A stretch of DNA of 11,900 nucleotides from contig JADFYT010000045.1 in assembly GCA_015232935.1 (NCBI GenBank), positions 1 to 11,900 of the forward strand, given 5' to 3'. This document shows positions 1 through 7,230 of this stretch, in pieces; the stretch's first letter is position 1, and each line of letters opens with the position of its first letter. The stretch comes from Desulfamplus sp. (GTDB lineage: Bacteria; Desulfobacterota; Desulfobacteria; Desulfobacterales; Desulfobacteraceae). The notes beneath the pieces were generated by a model. The model made no database searches. It saw only the letters and a program-made list of their open reading frames with translations, and was not told the DNA's origin. Made by a program: the position numbers and the translations under genes.

Positions 1-119
1 TAGGTGGGTGGTGGCCGCATAATGACCATGAACGTTTATTTGTCTTTACCATGAAAATACACGTTGGTTTTCATAGTTCGGGGTGTCCATATAACTGCCA
101 TGAAAGTTTATTTGTATTT
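1..119 (-). repeat. 72-bp tandem repeat, entering from the left edge
   Basis: Bases 19-47 and 91-119 match at 24 of 29 positions with a spacing of 72 bases. Bases 1-18 resemble bases 73-90 if one gap is allowed, so the array probably continues beyond the window. On the minus strand each unit contains an ATGG...CGGCCACC-like core; the 68-101 core matches bases 2464-2497 on the opposite strand at 28 of 34 positions. I see no protein-coding constraint: the codons that differ between copies are all non-synonymous. It lies just downstream of the barrel gene, and no hairpin with a T-run is visible here for the EPS operon. Confidence 0.6.
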
Positions 120-126
120 TATTTTG

Positions 127-1704
127 CTATCTGGCGTTATTGAAGATTTTATTCTCAATATCTGCTCTGTCTGCGGCAGATGGAAAAATGGTATCTCCAT
201 CTTTATTTTCCCTGCCTCCTTTACCACGCTCAAAATCACTTTGGCCTCTCTTAAAAGCAGATATCATGCGAGGTGTTCCCGCGGGGTACAGAGTCACCAT
301 GATGGTTCCTCTGTTTTCCTGGTAATTTTCAATCAGATCGTCATCGCTGCTGAAATCTTCAAATGTATAACCAAGATCAATATTCATCCATTTCCAGGGT
401 GCCCATGCCAAGCCCGCCCCAAACTCTATAGTATCATCAACCCGATTTACATCAGGATCATCAAACTGATCTCTTGTGTATGATCCGGTAAGTTGGGCTG
501 ACAGGTCTCTTAAAAACTGGTATGAAAGGAGAAATCCTGCCTGATAATAGATCTGAAATCCTAAACTTGCCGCATCATTACTGGTGGCATCGTATCCGCT
601 GGCGGCTGAAACGGTAAAAGTGCCCTGTTTGCTGAATTTAAAAGCTTTAAAAACATCAGCATCCACAAAAAGGCCTTCGCTGTCTTCACTGTTTTCCCAC
701 TTCTGGATCATATATCCAAGCCCAAGGGAGACACCGGAATCTTCTGTTACAGACCAGTCAAAACCAACAGAAGGATTATAGATTGTATGATCTCCCTGCT
801 CATCTATAGTATATGTATGTTCATATTTGGTATAAATATCAAAATGTTTTGTTATGTTTCTGATAAGTCGGAAATCACCTGACCATGTTTTAGAAGTATC
901 ATCTGAAAGGTCGTACACTGTATATTCATATGAAAGGTTGGAGTCAAAACCAAATTGCGGGTTAAACCAGTAGGCCAAAAAAATTGAAGGATTGTGCTCA
1001 TCATAATCATCGGAGTCGGGGCCGACATAATCGGTCATGGAATAGGAGTAATCAAATCCGATAAAATCTTTTTGGCCAAATTGATTCTTGATTCCGCCTG
1101 ACAAAGTGTAAGACTTTGACTCATTCCAGTCATTGGTTCTTAACTGACGATCATAGCTGTTTGTATAGTCCGCAGAGAAGATTGTACCGGTATATTTGGA
1201 CAGCTCATATGAACCCGCAAGAGATGCGGAATGCTCCCAGGATTCACTTTCATTGTTGTCTCCATGACCGTCATAGTTCAGATTGAAATCAATTGAGGAT
1301 CTTTTTGATGGCAAAAACTCGCCTACAAGGGAGGCATTATGCTCCAGAGCATCATATTCATTGCGTTTGTCATAGTCCTTGAATTCGGGATTGTAGCTCA
1401 AGACAAACTGAGCGGTCTTCTGAAAAAGACCAAAAGAGAGGTTGGTACCATATGTTGTTATAAATTCCTCGGTCTTATTAAATTCTGTCTGATCATAATT
1501 ATCAGTATAATCTTCTGACACATATATACTGGGAACGAACTCAGTCACAAAAGCAGACACATTGGATGCATAGCAGATCATAACAAAACAGAAAAAAGTA
1601 ACACAGAACATAAGCAGCTTCACCGCAATTAATGTCTGATTGAAATTCCTGAGTACTAAAATAAACCGAACTGAATTTTCTGTTTCAGATAGAATTTTCA
1701 CCAT
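127..1704 (-). CDS. Outer-membrane beta-barrel protein of the EPS locus (putative polysaccharide porin)
   Basis: This 525-residue protein is probably an outer-membrane beta-barrel that lets polysaccharide cross the outer membrane. After a long N-terminal segment with a hydrophobic core (about residues 27-45) and a plausible signal cleavage after ASNVSA (about residue 51), the chain is a run of short alternating polar/aromatic strands rich in Tyr, Trp, Phe, Asp, Ser and Gly, separated by acidic turns. This is typical of the BBP2 and PEP-CTERM-associated barrel families. The last clear strand (around GTIMVTLYP) is followed by a charged tail of about 50 residues instead of ending at a terminal aromatic, which is unusual. 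The ATG has a strong GGGGAGGG ribosome-binding site, though it is close (about 3-4 bases). It is the last gene of the operon, 61 bases after the OPX gene. The barrel fold is well supported; the transport role rests on gene context. Confidence 0.8.
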   Translation of the reverse strand: MVKILSETENSVRFILVLRNFNQTLIAVKLLMFCVTFFCFVMICYASNVSAFVTEFVPSIYVSEDYTDNYDQTEFNKTEEFITTYGTNLSFGLFQKTAQFVLSYNPEFKDYDKRNEYDALEHNASLVGEFLPSKRSSIDFNLNYDGHGDNNESESWEHSASLAGSYELSKYTGTIFSADYTNSYDRQLRTNDWNESKSYTLSGGIKNQFGQKDFIGFDYSYSMTDYVGPDSDDYDEHNPSIFLAYWFNPQFGFDSNLSYEYTVYDLSDDTSKTWSGDFRLIRNITKHFDIYTKYEHTYTIDEQGDHTIYNPSVGFDWSVTEDSGVSLGLGYMIQKWENSEDSEGLFVDADVFKAFKFSKQGTFTVSAASGYDATSNDAASLGFQIYYQAGFLLSYQFLRDLSAQLTGSYTRDQFDDPDVNRVDDTIEFGAGLAWAPWKWMNIDLGYTFEDFSSDDDLIENYQENRGTIMVTLYPAGTPRMISAFKRGQSDFERGKGGRENKDGDTIFPSAADRADIENKIFNNAR

Positions 1705-1728
1705 TTTCCCTCCCCATGATACATCCTG

Positions 1729-1760
1729 TTAGAGCCTTGATTCTTTTAAGCCGGCTCTAA
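1729..1760 (-). promoter_or_regulatory. Intercistronic hairpin between OPX and barrel genes
   Basis: TTAGAGCC (1729-1736) and GGCTCTAA (1753-1760) form a perfect 8-bp stem with a 16-base loop, entirely within the 61-base gap between the OPX stop and the barrel start. No T-run follows in the direction of transcription, so it does not look like a simple Rho-independent terminator. It may stabilise or punctuate the mRNA and so set different levels of the two proteins; that role is inferred. Confidence 0.45.
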
Positions 1761-1765
1761 GAATA

Positions 1766-2368
1766 TCATGGCACTATAATAATATCATCTGCCTGTATCG
1801 TGACATTATACTTAAAATCTTTCCCTTTGATAATATCCTTGTAGTTAATTCTTGTAATCTTCTCCTTTCCATCAACAATTCTAAAGAGAATAATTTCTTT
1901 TTTAGCCGCCCACTCTGTAAATCCGCCAGCTACTGTAAAAGCCTGCATTACAGTCATTTTTTTTGTTATGGGATATTCTCCGACCTTTTCAATTTCGCCA
2001 AGAATATAATATTTTTGACTCGCTGGTTCCAGCAGAATAACCGTTACTAATGGAGCTTCTACAAATTTGCCCAAAGTTGATTCAATAATGTACTTAAGCT
2101 CCATTGTTGAAAGCCCTTCAGCCTGGACATCATCAATTAAGGGAAGAGTAATTTTTCCATCCAACCTTACAATTGCCGACTCAATAGAAAGATCGGGCTC
2201 CTTCCAGACCAGCACTCTCAAAATATCCCCTTTACCAATCCTGTAGGTCATGAATTGGCTATTTTTAGCATGTAAAGCAGTAACACTCTCTGCGGCAAAA
2301 GCATTTGATGCCATAACACAGGAACAGATTAAAAAAATAAACATGCTTCTAAATATTTTATTTACCAT
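1766..2368 (-). CDS. Short polysaccharide export (OPX, Wza-related) protein
   Basis: This 200-residue secreted protein contains the polysaccharide export (PES) domain at about residues 40-114 (YRIGKGDILRV...VWKEPDL, then DGKITLPLIDDVQAEGLS) and one SLBB domain at about 117-200 (YYILGEIEKVGEYP...MTVMQAFTVAGG). It stops at the last SLBB strand (ADDIIIVP). It therefore lacks the further domains and the C-terminal amphipathic helix by which E. coli Wza (about 380 residues) spans the outer membrane. The signal peptide ends near SNAFA/AES at residue 25; no convincing lipobox is seen, although two Cys lie in the hydrophobic stretch. I chose the ATG at 2368 because a GGAGG sits 5 bases upstream; the TTG at 2380 in the same frame is part of that ribosome-binding region. 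It lies between the glycosylphosphotransferase and the barrel gene and probably connects inner-membrane PCP to outer-membrane barrel. Confidence 0.9.
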   Translation of the reverse strand: MVNKIFRSMFIFLICSCVMASNAFAAESVTALHAKNSQFMTYRIGKGDILRVLVWKEPDLSIESAIVRLDGKITLPLIDDVQAEGLSTMELKYIIESTLGKFVEAPLVTVILLEPASQKYYILGEIEKVGEYPITKKMTVMQAFTVAGGFTEWAAKKEIILFRIVDGKEKITRINYKDIIKGKDFKYNVTIQADDIIIVP

Positions 2369-2396
2369 CACGTCCTCCAAAGCCCTTAATACAATT

Positions 2397-2426
2397 TTTA
2401 TATAATATATAGCTCCGCCTCTTCAA
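2397..2426 (-). promoter_or_regulatory. Weak candidate promoter for OPX and barrel genes
   Basis: On the minus strand TTGAAG (2421-2426) and TATAAA (2397-2402) are 18 bases apart, upstream of the OPX start at 2368. The -10 is close to consensus and the -35 is partial. The 198-base gap before the OPX gene is the longest inside the operon, so an internal promoter is plausible. The region is AT-rich, so chance matches are likely. Confidence 0.3.
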
Positions 2427-2463
2427 TTACATTGATAAATAATTGAACAGCAATTAAACATTT

Positions 2464-2524
2464 ATGGCAGTTACGCGGCCACCCCGAATCATGAAAAAAA
2501 TGAATTTTTATGGTCAAACCAAAT
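2464..2524 (+). repeat. Dispersed repeat copy, inverted relative to the left-edge repeat
   Basis: Bases 2464-2497 match the minus strand of bases 68-101 at 28 of 34 positions; weaker similarity continues to about 2524 with a small gap. It lies in the 198-base gap between the glycosylphosphotransferase and OPX genes. With the left-edge copies it brackets the OPX and barrel genes as an inverted pair about 2.36 kb apart. Confidence 0.6.
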
Positions 2525-2566
2525 CTGGACAGGCTTTAAACTGAAAAATACCGCGGTTACATAGTG

Positions 2567-3982
2567 TTACCTTGCACCCCGCCCAAAAAGCACAGTCTTG
2601 ATGGTACGAAGAATAATGACAACGTCCATCATAATTGACATATTTTTAATATAAAAAAGATCGTAATTTAATTTTTCTATGGCATCTTCTACCGAAGCAC
2701 CGTAGTCATAACATACCTGAGCCCACCCTGTAATACCTGGTTTCACCGTAAAACGCTCGGAATAATATGGAATAGCCTTCTCAAGCTGATCGGTAAAATG
2801 TTTCCTCTCCGGCCGGGGACCCACCATGCTCATTGTGCCGGTCAAAACATTCCACAACTGAGGCAGTTCATCAATCCTGAATTTGCGTATCACTCTTCCT
2901 ACACGGGTAATACGATCATCATTATCCTTTGCCCATACAGGTCCGCTTGTTTTTTCCGCGTTTTGCTTCATGGAACGAAATTTATACATCATATACTCTT
3001 TCTTGTTCTGTCCCACCCTGTCCTGAGCAAATAGTATCTGTCCTTTAGAATCTATTTTAATCAAAAAAGCTGTAATCAGAAGCAATGGCAAGAGCAAAAC
3101 AATAAGAATCAAGGAGGCTACTATATCGATCAGACGCTTTATAAATGCCTTAAAGCCCGACTTCCTGAACCCGCTTGAAAAAATCAACCAGGAAGGATTA
3201 ATGAATGTCACTGGAAGTTTGCCGGTCAGCATTTCATAAAATGTAGTCCCTTCAATAACATCAACACCGGCTACCCTGCACTTTAAAAGCTCCTCTGCGG
3301 GAAAAAAGGATCGTTTGTCTTGAAGTGCCTCCACAACCTTTCGCACGCCCATGTTAATCACCGCATCACAGAACTCGGTTTTGTCGACATTTATAAGTTC
3401 CCTATCAGCAATCCTCTTGTTAACAGGTTCACTGTTATTGTTAACGTGTCCATGGATTGAATCAGGTATGACTGCCATTACCGTATATCCGCAATCAAGA
3501 TGCGTATCTATTTCATTGAGGATATCAGAAGCAAGTCGGCTTGACCCAAGAATGACTATACTTTCATTGAACATGCCTTTATTGAGAATGGAGATATAGA
3601 TCAGACGCCATGCGACCACAAACACAAGAAGCAAAAAGATACTTAACGCAAAAATAACCTCATCTATTATAACCATTGGAAAATAAAAATAGATAACAGC
3701 AAGGGCAATGGATGTCACACCAAGGGATTGCATCAAGCGGATTATCATTTCAGATACAGTTGACGCGACCTCAAAGTCATAAAGATCGTTATAGTATAAT
3801 GAAATCTGGCAGACCACTGTAACGACTGAAATCCTTAAAATAATGAAAAGATCAAAAAGGAAAGAGTTTGAATATGTAAAAATTACAAGGGCAAGAAGTA
3901 CTGAAAAAAATATCACTGCCCCTTCAATCATAAAAAAAATGATATTCCGGATGGGATAATACTGTTTCAGGATATTTAACAT
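2567..3982 (-). CDS. Polyprenyl-phosphate glycosylphosphotransferase (EPS repeat-unit initiator)
   Basis: This 471-residue inner-membrane enzyme is expected to transfer a sugar-1-phosphate from a nucleotide sugar to undecaprenyl phosphate, the first step of EPS repeat-unit synthesis. The N-terminal third has about four hydrophobic segments (roughly residues 17-36, 42-63, 88-103 and 109-128), followed by a Rossmann-like CoA_binding_3 region (IVILGSSRLASDIL). A further hydrophobic segment (KRLIDIVASLILIVLLLPLL) precedes the bacterial sugar transferase domain. That domain shows the Asp-Glu pair in RIDELPQLWNV (D371, E372), then SMVGPRPER and KPGITGWAQV. The GPVWAKDNDDRITRVGR and YDYGASVEDAIEKLNYDL stretches resemble the XrtA/PEP-CTERM-associated EpsB-like subfamily. 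The start is the only ATG before an in-frame stop, but no clear ribosome-binding site precedes it. The sugar substrate cannot be read from sequence. Confidence 0.92.
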   Translation of the reverse strand: MLNILKQYYPIRNIIFFMIEGAVIFFSVLLALVIFTYSNSFLFDLFIILRISVVTVVCQISLYYNDLYDFEVASTVSEMIIRLMQSLGVTSIALAVIYFYFPMVIIDEVIFALSIFLLLVFVVAWRLIYISILNKGMFNESIVILGSSRLASDILNEIDTHLDCGYTVMAVIPDSIHGHVNNNSEPVNKRIADRELINVDKTEFCDAVINMGVRKVVEALQDKRSFFPAEELLKCRVAGVDVIEGTTFYEMLTGKLPVTFINPSWLIFSSGFRKSGFKAFIKRLIDIVASLILIVLLLPLLLITAFLIKIDSKGQILFAQDRVGQNKKEYMMYKFRSMKQNAEKTSGPVWAKDNDDRITRVGRVIRKFRIDELPQLWNVLTGTMSMVGPRPERKHFTDQLEKAIPYYSERFTVKPGITGWAQVCYDYGASVEDAIEKLNYDLFYIKNMSIMMDVVIILRTIKTVLFGRGAR

Positions 3983-4082
3983 TTTTATATTTTAAACTCT
4001 ATTTTCAAGTCATATATCTGTTTGTTGAAATTCCAGATCAGAAAGCAAATTAGAAATCAAAAAAGCAATTTTGCACATATGA

Positions 4083-5282
4083 TCAGACATTATATCCGTA
4101 ATTGTACTTTGTTTTTGAAAAAAGGCTGGGTTGATCAAAGTTTTTTACAATACCAAGAATTTTATCTTTTCCATATGTATCCACTAAGGTTTGAAGGTTA
4201 TCACGCCTGGTTTTGCCGGTTTTAACAACAATTATAATGGTATCAACCTGTTTTGCCAGTGCATTGGCTTCAGCCGTAATATAAGGAGGAGGAGAATCAA
4301 GAATGATATATCTGTCATCATACCTTGTTTTCACTTCGGCAATCAACTGCCTCATCTGTTCGGACGATATCAGCTCAGTTGGGTTATCAGGTGGTCTGCC
4401 GCATGGAAGGATGGTTAATTTATCGATAACGTTTCTTAATAGAACTTTGGATAGAGGAAGTTTACGGGTAAGATATTCACTCAAGCCGGGAGTATTGTCT
4501 GGAAACCCGAATTTTGGATGAATGGAAGGTTGCCTTAAATCACAGTCAATCAACAGAACATATTCATCAATACTGTTGGCAAGAGTAACGGCAAGATTGT
4601 TTGCGACAAAGGATCTGCCCTCACCTGGTGCTGTACTTGTAACCATGATGGTCCGGGGAGGTTCTCCTTTATCAGGAAACAAAATAGCTGTCTTCAAGAG
4701 TCTGAACTGCTCAGCCTCAAAGGAGTGTGGCTTGTAGTAAGTGACAATGGAACTATCCAGTTCATGTTTTGCAGTCCGGGGCACATTGTCGGAACTATAA
4801 TCATTAGATTGGGTTGAGGAAAATGTTGATGACAAGATCTCCTCATTATCGTCATTATTATTATGACCGGTTTTTAATCCACTCATGTTTTTTGGAGGTG
4901 GTTGCTCATTTTCTGCTTGAATGAAAGAGTCGTCAGATTCTTGAATTTCAGACTGGTTAAAGGCTTGTTCAGGTTCAGGATCGTTAATAGTCTGCTCAGC
5001 TTCAGGCTCGCTAATGGCATGTTCAGGTTCAAGATCGTTAGTCGTTTGCTCAGGTTCAGGATCGTTAATTACTTGAGGTTTGGATTCAGTTTCCATCTCA
5101 GAAGTCTTGTTCTCTTTGCCTGTTGATTTTTCATTCGACAATATCAAAGTAGATTCAACAACGTCATCATCTCCGTTGTTCAAGAGAGACTCTGCCCCAA
5201 TCTCAGCAAGATCAGGGCTTTGATTCTCAGTGTCACTTATCTCTTCCCTGGATTTTTTAAGTGCTTTATGAATTATCCCCAA
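4083..5282 (-). CDS. Tyrosine autokinase of the EPS locus (BY-kinase, CpsD/CapB type)
   Basis: This 399-residue cytoplasmic P-loop kinase should cycle through autophosphorylation of its C-terminal tyrosines while partnering the adjacent chain-length protein. Residues 1-15 (GIIHKALKKSREE) match the usual N-terminus of the family; an acidic linker with four 9-residue repeats follows; the kinase domain starts near YYKPHSFEAEQFRLLKTAI. Walker A is APGEGRS with Arg223 where Lys is expected. Walker A' is LLIDCDLRQP (D246, D248), Walker B is IILDSPP (D329), and the tail is KTKYNYGYNV (Y393, Y395, Y397). I prefer the TTG at 5282: AGGGAG lies 7 bases upstream and the protein then begins at the conserved motif. 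The alternative GTG at 5381 overlaps the previous stop (GTGA) but has no ribosome-binding site and adds 33 atypical residues. Family is certain; catalytic competence is open. Confidence 0.9.
   Translation of the reverse strand: MGIIHKALKKSREEISDTENQSPDLAEIGAESLLNNGDDDVVESTLILSNEKSTGKENKTSEMETESKPQVINDPEPEQTTNDLEPEHAISEPEAEQTINDPEPEQAFNQSEIQESDDSFIQAENEQPPPKNMSGLKTGHNNNDDNEEILSSTFSSTQSNDYSSDNVPRTAKHELDSSIVTYYKPHSFEAEQFRLLKTAILFPDKGEPPRTIMVTSTAPGEGRSFVANNLAVTLANSIDEYVLLIDCDLRQPSIHPKFGFPDNTPGLSEYLTRKLPLSKVLLRNVIDKLTILPCGRPPDNPTELISSEQMRQLIAEVKTRYDDRYIILDSPPPYITAEANALAKQVDTIIIVVKTGKTRRDNLQTLVDTYGKDKILGIVKNFDQPSLFSKTKYNYGYNV
4959..5066 (-). repeat. Four 27-bp repeats coding NDPEPEQxx in the kinase linker
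   Basis: Four consecutive in-frame 27-base units (5040-5066, 5013-5039, 4986-5012, 4959-4985) encode NDPEPEQTT, NDLEPEHAI, SEPEAEQTI and NDPEPEQAF. They lie in the acidic, probably disordered linker between the kinase N-terminal motif and the P-loop domain. Unit number could vary between strains by slippage. Confidence 0.85.
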
Positions 5283-5377
5283 AACAGAACTCCCTGAAAA
5301 CCAGATAACATAAATGGCAGATCGGCCTGCCACAACTAAAAATAAAAGTCCATTATTACAGCTATTTTCAAAGACTT

Positions 5378-7051
5378 TCACATAAAGGATTTTAAGAACT
5401 CAATAACCTTGATCACACCTTTCATGTTCACAACAGCAAAACAGGCAAAAAGCCCTAAAGCATACAGAAGAAACAAGGCAAATAAAAGCAACTCGATTCT
5501 GTTTTTGAGCCTGTCCCCGGTTCTTTTTAATGGTGGAATCGCAGCAAGAATGGGTAATCCTATTTTTTTCTCGATATCATCATTTCTTCTGATGGAACCA
5601 TCCAGGAGTTCAAGCAGGAAGATTATGCCTCCCCCACATCCAAGACCCGCGGCAAGTGAAAAAATCAAAAGTTTTCTGACATCCGGAGATATGGGTTTTT
5701 CAGGCAACCGTGCATGATCCAGAATTCTAAACTGCTCCCCCTTCTGTTTCTTCTCCATATTGACTGATAGTTCTGCCTCAAGTTTCCTATTTAGCAAAGA
5801 ACTGAAAACTTCCTGAATATTAGAATAATCCCGTTTCAGGGAGAGAAGCTCCTGCTCACGTTTGGGAGTATCTTCAACACGCTGTTGATATACCACCATG
5901 GCTTCATTTATTTTCACAATATCAGATTCGATCTTTTCAATCTCATTTTGCAACTGACTTAGCTGCATCTCCTGCTGCATGATTGCAAGTTCAATCTCCT
6001 GCTCTCCCCTGCTATTCAAGGATGAACTCCTAACATTTTTCTGTTCTTCCGCTGAAGTTACAGAAGAAGAACTACCAGTTGGGTCAAGCTTTTGACTTGC
6101 AATGTTTTCTTTTATTCTTTTGACAGCCGCTTTCATTTTCAGGACATCTGGATGGCTTTTTGTATATCTCAACTGCAAATTTTCAAGTATCTTTTCAGCC
6201 TCCTTGAGTTTTTTTTCATCCTCTGTTTCAGGGACAGCAGGATCTCTGTAGTCGGAGGAGGAGGCTGATTGTTCCTCAAGTTTCTGGGCAGCCATCTTCC
6301 TTGTCAGATTCATCTGGGTTTCAAGGTTGTTGACAGCAAGCCTTGCATCCCTGAGCATGTTCTGTTTATCAGTCAGTTGCTGCTGAAGACGATCCAAGGT
6401 TCTGAGATTTGACTCAAGCTCATCAGGCAATCCCCCAAGATAACTTGCTCTGTAATCGGAAAGTGCCTTTTCCCTGTCTTCAAGACGTTTTCTGGTTTTT
6501 TCAAGTTCAGCGTCAAGGAACTCGCTGGTTCCAACTGCCTGAGCTTCCCTCATCTTCAGGTTTTCGTCCATGAAAAAGCTCGAAAGGGTGTTGGCAATCC
6601 GCATGACACGATCGGGTTCCTCCCCTGTAAAGGAGATGGTAAATGCATCGGCAGTATTTCTGGAGCGGCTAAGTTTTACATCTATTCTTTTTCTCAGATC
6701 CTTGATCTTGTCTTCAAGATACATACTTTGTGAATCTTTATCTTCATACAATCCAAACTGGTCAATAATCTTTTCTAAATTGGTCTGGCTCATTATCTGC
6801 TGGGATATTGTGCTGATTCGCTCACTTAAATCCATTGAAACAATGGATTGGACATAGTTGCCAGGCACCTTCTGGGCCTGAACAAGAATTGTGGTGTATG
6901 CCGAGTAAGTCCTTGGAAGGGTAAATGTCAGAAATAATCCAGCAGTCAGCGAGATACAGAGCGGGATAATAATGAACCACCTCTGCCTTACAATAATATC
7001 AATAATCTGGTCAGGCTTTAATGGGGTTTGAAGTTGCTGCATTTCTGCCAT
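5378..7051 (-). CDS. Polysaccharide co-polymerase / chain-length determinant (Wzz-GNVR type, XrtA locus)
   Basis: This 557-residue inner-membrane protein should control polymer length and, with the separate kinase, correspond to the two halves of Wzc. TM1 is at about residues 25-45, followed by the family-typical ILVQAQKVPGNYVQS and STISQQIMSQTNLEKII. A long periplasmic coiled-coil-rich region spans about 150-440. Then come the proline-rich RLPEKPISPDV, TM2 (about 460-482) and the cytoplasmic DGSIRRNDDIEKKIGLPILAAIPPL. A third hydrophobic segment (about 520-541) ends in a short basic tail, whereas classic Wzz proteins have two. There is no Walker motif, so the kinase is not fused. The pattern fits the PEP-CTERM-locus subfamily of chain-length proteins. 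It is the first operon gene; the ATG has only a weak GGATGG-like ribosome-binding site about 10 bases upstream. Confidence 0.92.
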   Translation of the reverse strand: MAEMQQLQTPLKPDQIIDIIVRQRWFIIIPLCISLTAGLFLTFTLPRTYSAYTTILVQAQKVPGNYVQSIVSMDLSERISTISQQIMSQTNLEKIIDQFGLYEDKDSQSMYLEDKIKDLRKRIDVKLSRSRNTADAFTISFTGEEPDRVMRIANTLSSFFMDENLKMREAQAVGTSEFLDAELEKTRKRLEDREKALSDYRASYLGGLPDELESNLRTLDRLQQQLTDKQNMLRDARLAVNNLETQMNLTRKMAAQKLEEQSASSSDYRDPAVPETEDEKKLKEAEKILENLQLRYTKSHPDVLKMKAAVKRIKENIASQKLDPTGSSSSVTSAEEQKNVRSSSLNSRGEQEIELAIMQQEMQLSQLQNEIEKIESDIVKINEAMVVYQQRVEDTPKREQELLSLKRDYSNIQEVFSSLLNRKLEAELSVNMEKKQKGEQFRILDHARLPEKPISPDVRKLLIFSLAAGLGCGGGIIFLLELLDGSIRRNDDIEKKIGLPILAAIPPLKRTGDRLKNRIELLLFALFLLYALGLFACFAVVNMKGVIKVIEFLKSFM

Positions 7052-7109
7052 GTCAATTTACCATCCATAAATTATAATGATTTCCTTACTCTAACCAAGT
7101 CAAGGTCTC

Positions 7110-7138
7110 TTATCACTCAAAAGCATATAAACTGTCAA
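7110..7138 (-). promoter_or_regulatory. Candidate sigma70-type promoter of the EPS operon
   Basis: On the minus strand a perfect -35 TTGACA (7133-7138) is followed after 17 bases by TGATAA (7110-7115), a partial -10. A start near 7103 would give a leader of about 50 bases before the PCP gene. A second possibility is TTGACT (7098-7103) with CATTAT (7074-7079, 18-base spacing), but transcription from it would start almost at the ribosome-binding site. No sigma54 TGGCAC-N5-TTGC element was seen. Confidence 0.4.
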
Positions 7139-7230
7139 TATTTTTTTGTACATTATCCTGAAAAGTCGCTATTCAGAAAGAGACAGGATACATTTGCATC
7201 TATTATCAAAAAAAGACATAAATCAAGAAT

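Noticed and set aside
39..101. Short minus-strand reading frame inside the 72-bp repeat (begins MAVIWTPR), with a counterpart at 2464
   Set aside because: The four codons that differ between the matched cores are all non-synonymous and no ribosome-binding site precedes the ATGs, so the repeat looks non-coding.
1..119. Possible CRISPR array
   Set aside because: The whole 72-base unit is repeated with scattered differences; there is no constant repeat with unique spacers and no cas gene.
64..483. Plus-strand open frame of 139 codons opposite the barrel gene
   Set aside because: It lies mostly antisense to a well-supported barrel gene, starts inside the 72-bp repeat, and its translation shows no family features.
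5378..5381. GTGA overlap as evidence of translational coupling between the PCP and kinase genes
   Set aside because: The better kinase start is TTG 5282 with its own ribosome-binding site; the overlap is probably accidental.
7194..7222. Plus-strand promoter TTGCAT-17-CATAAA for the 7351 gene
   Set aside because: Only 3 of 6 and 4 of 6 consensus matches in AT-rich DNA, and the foldable element would lie in the leader.
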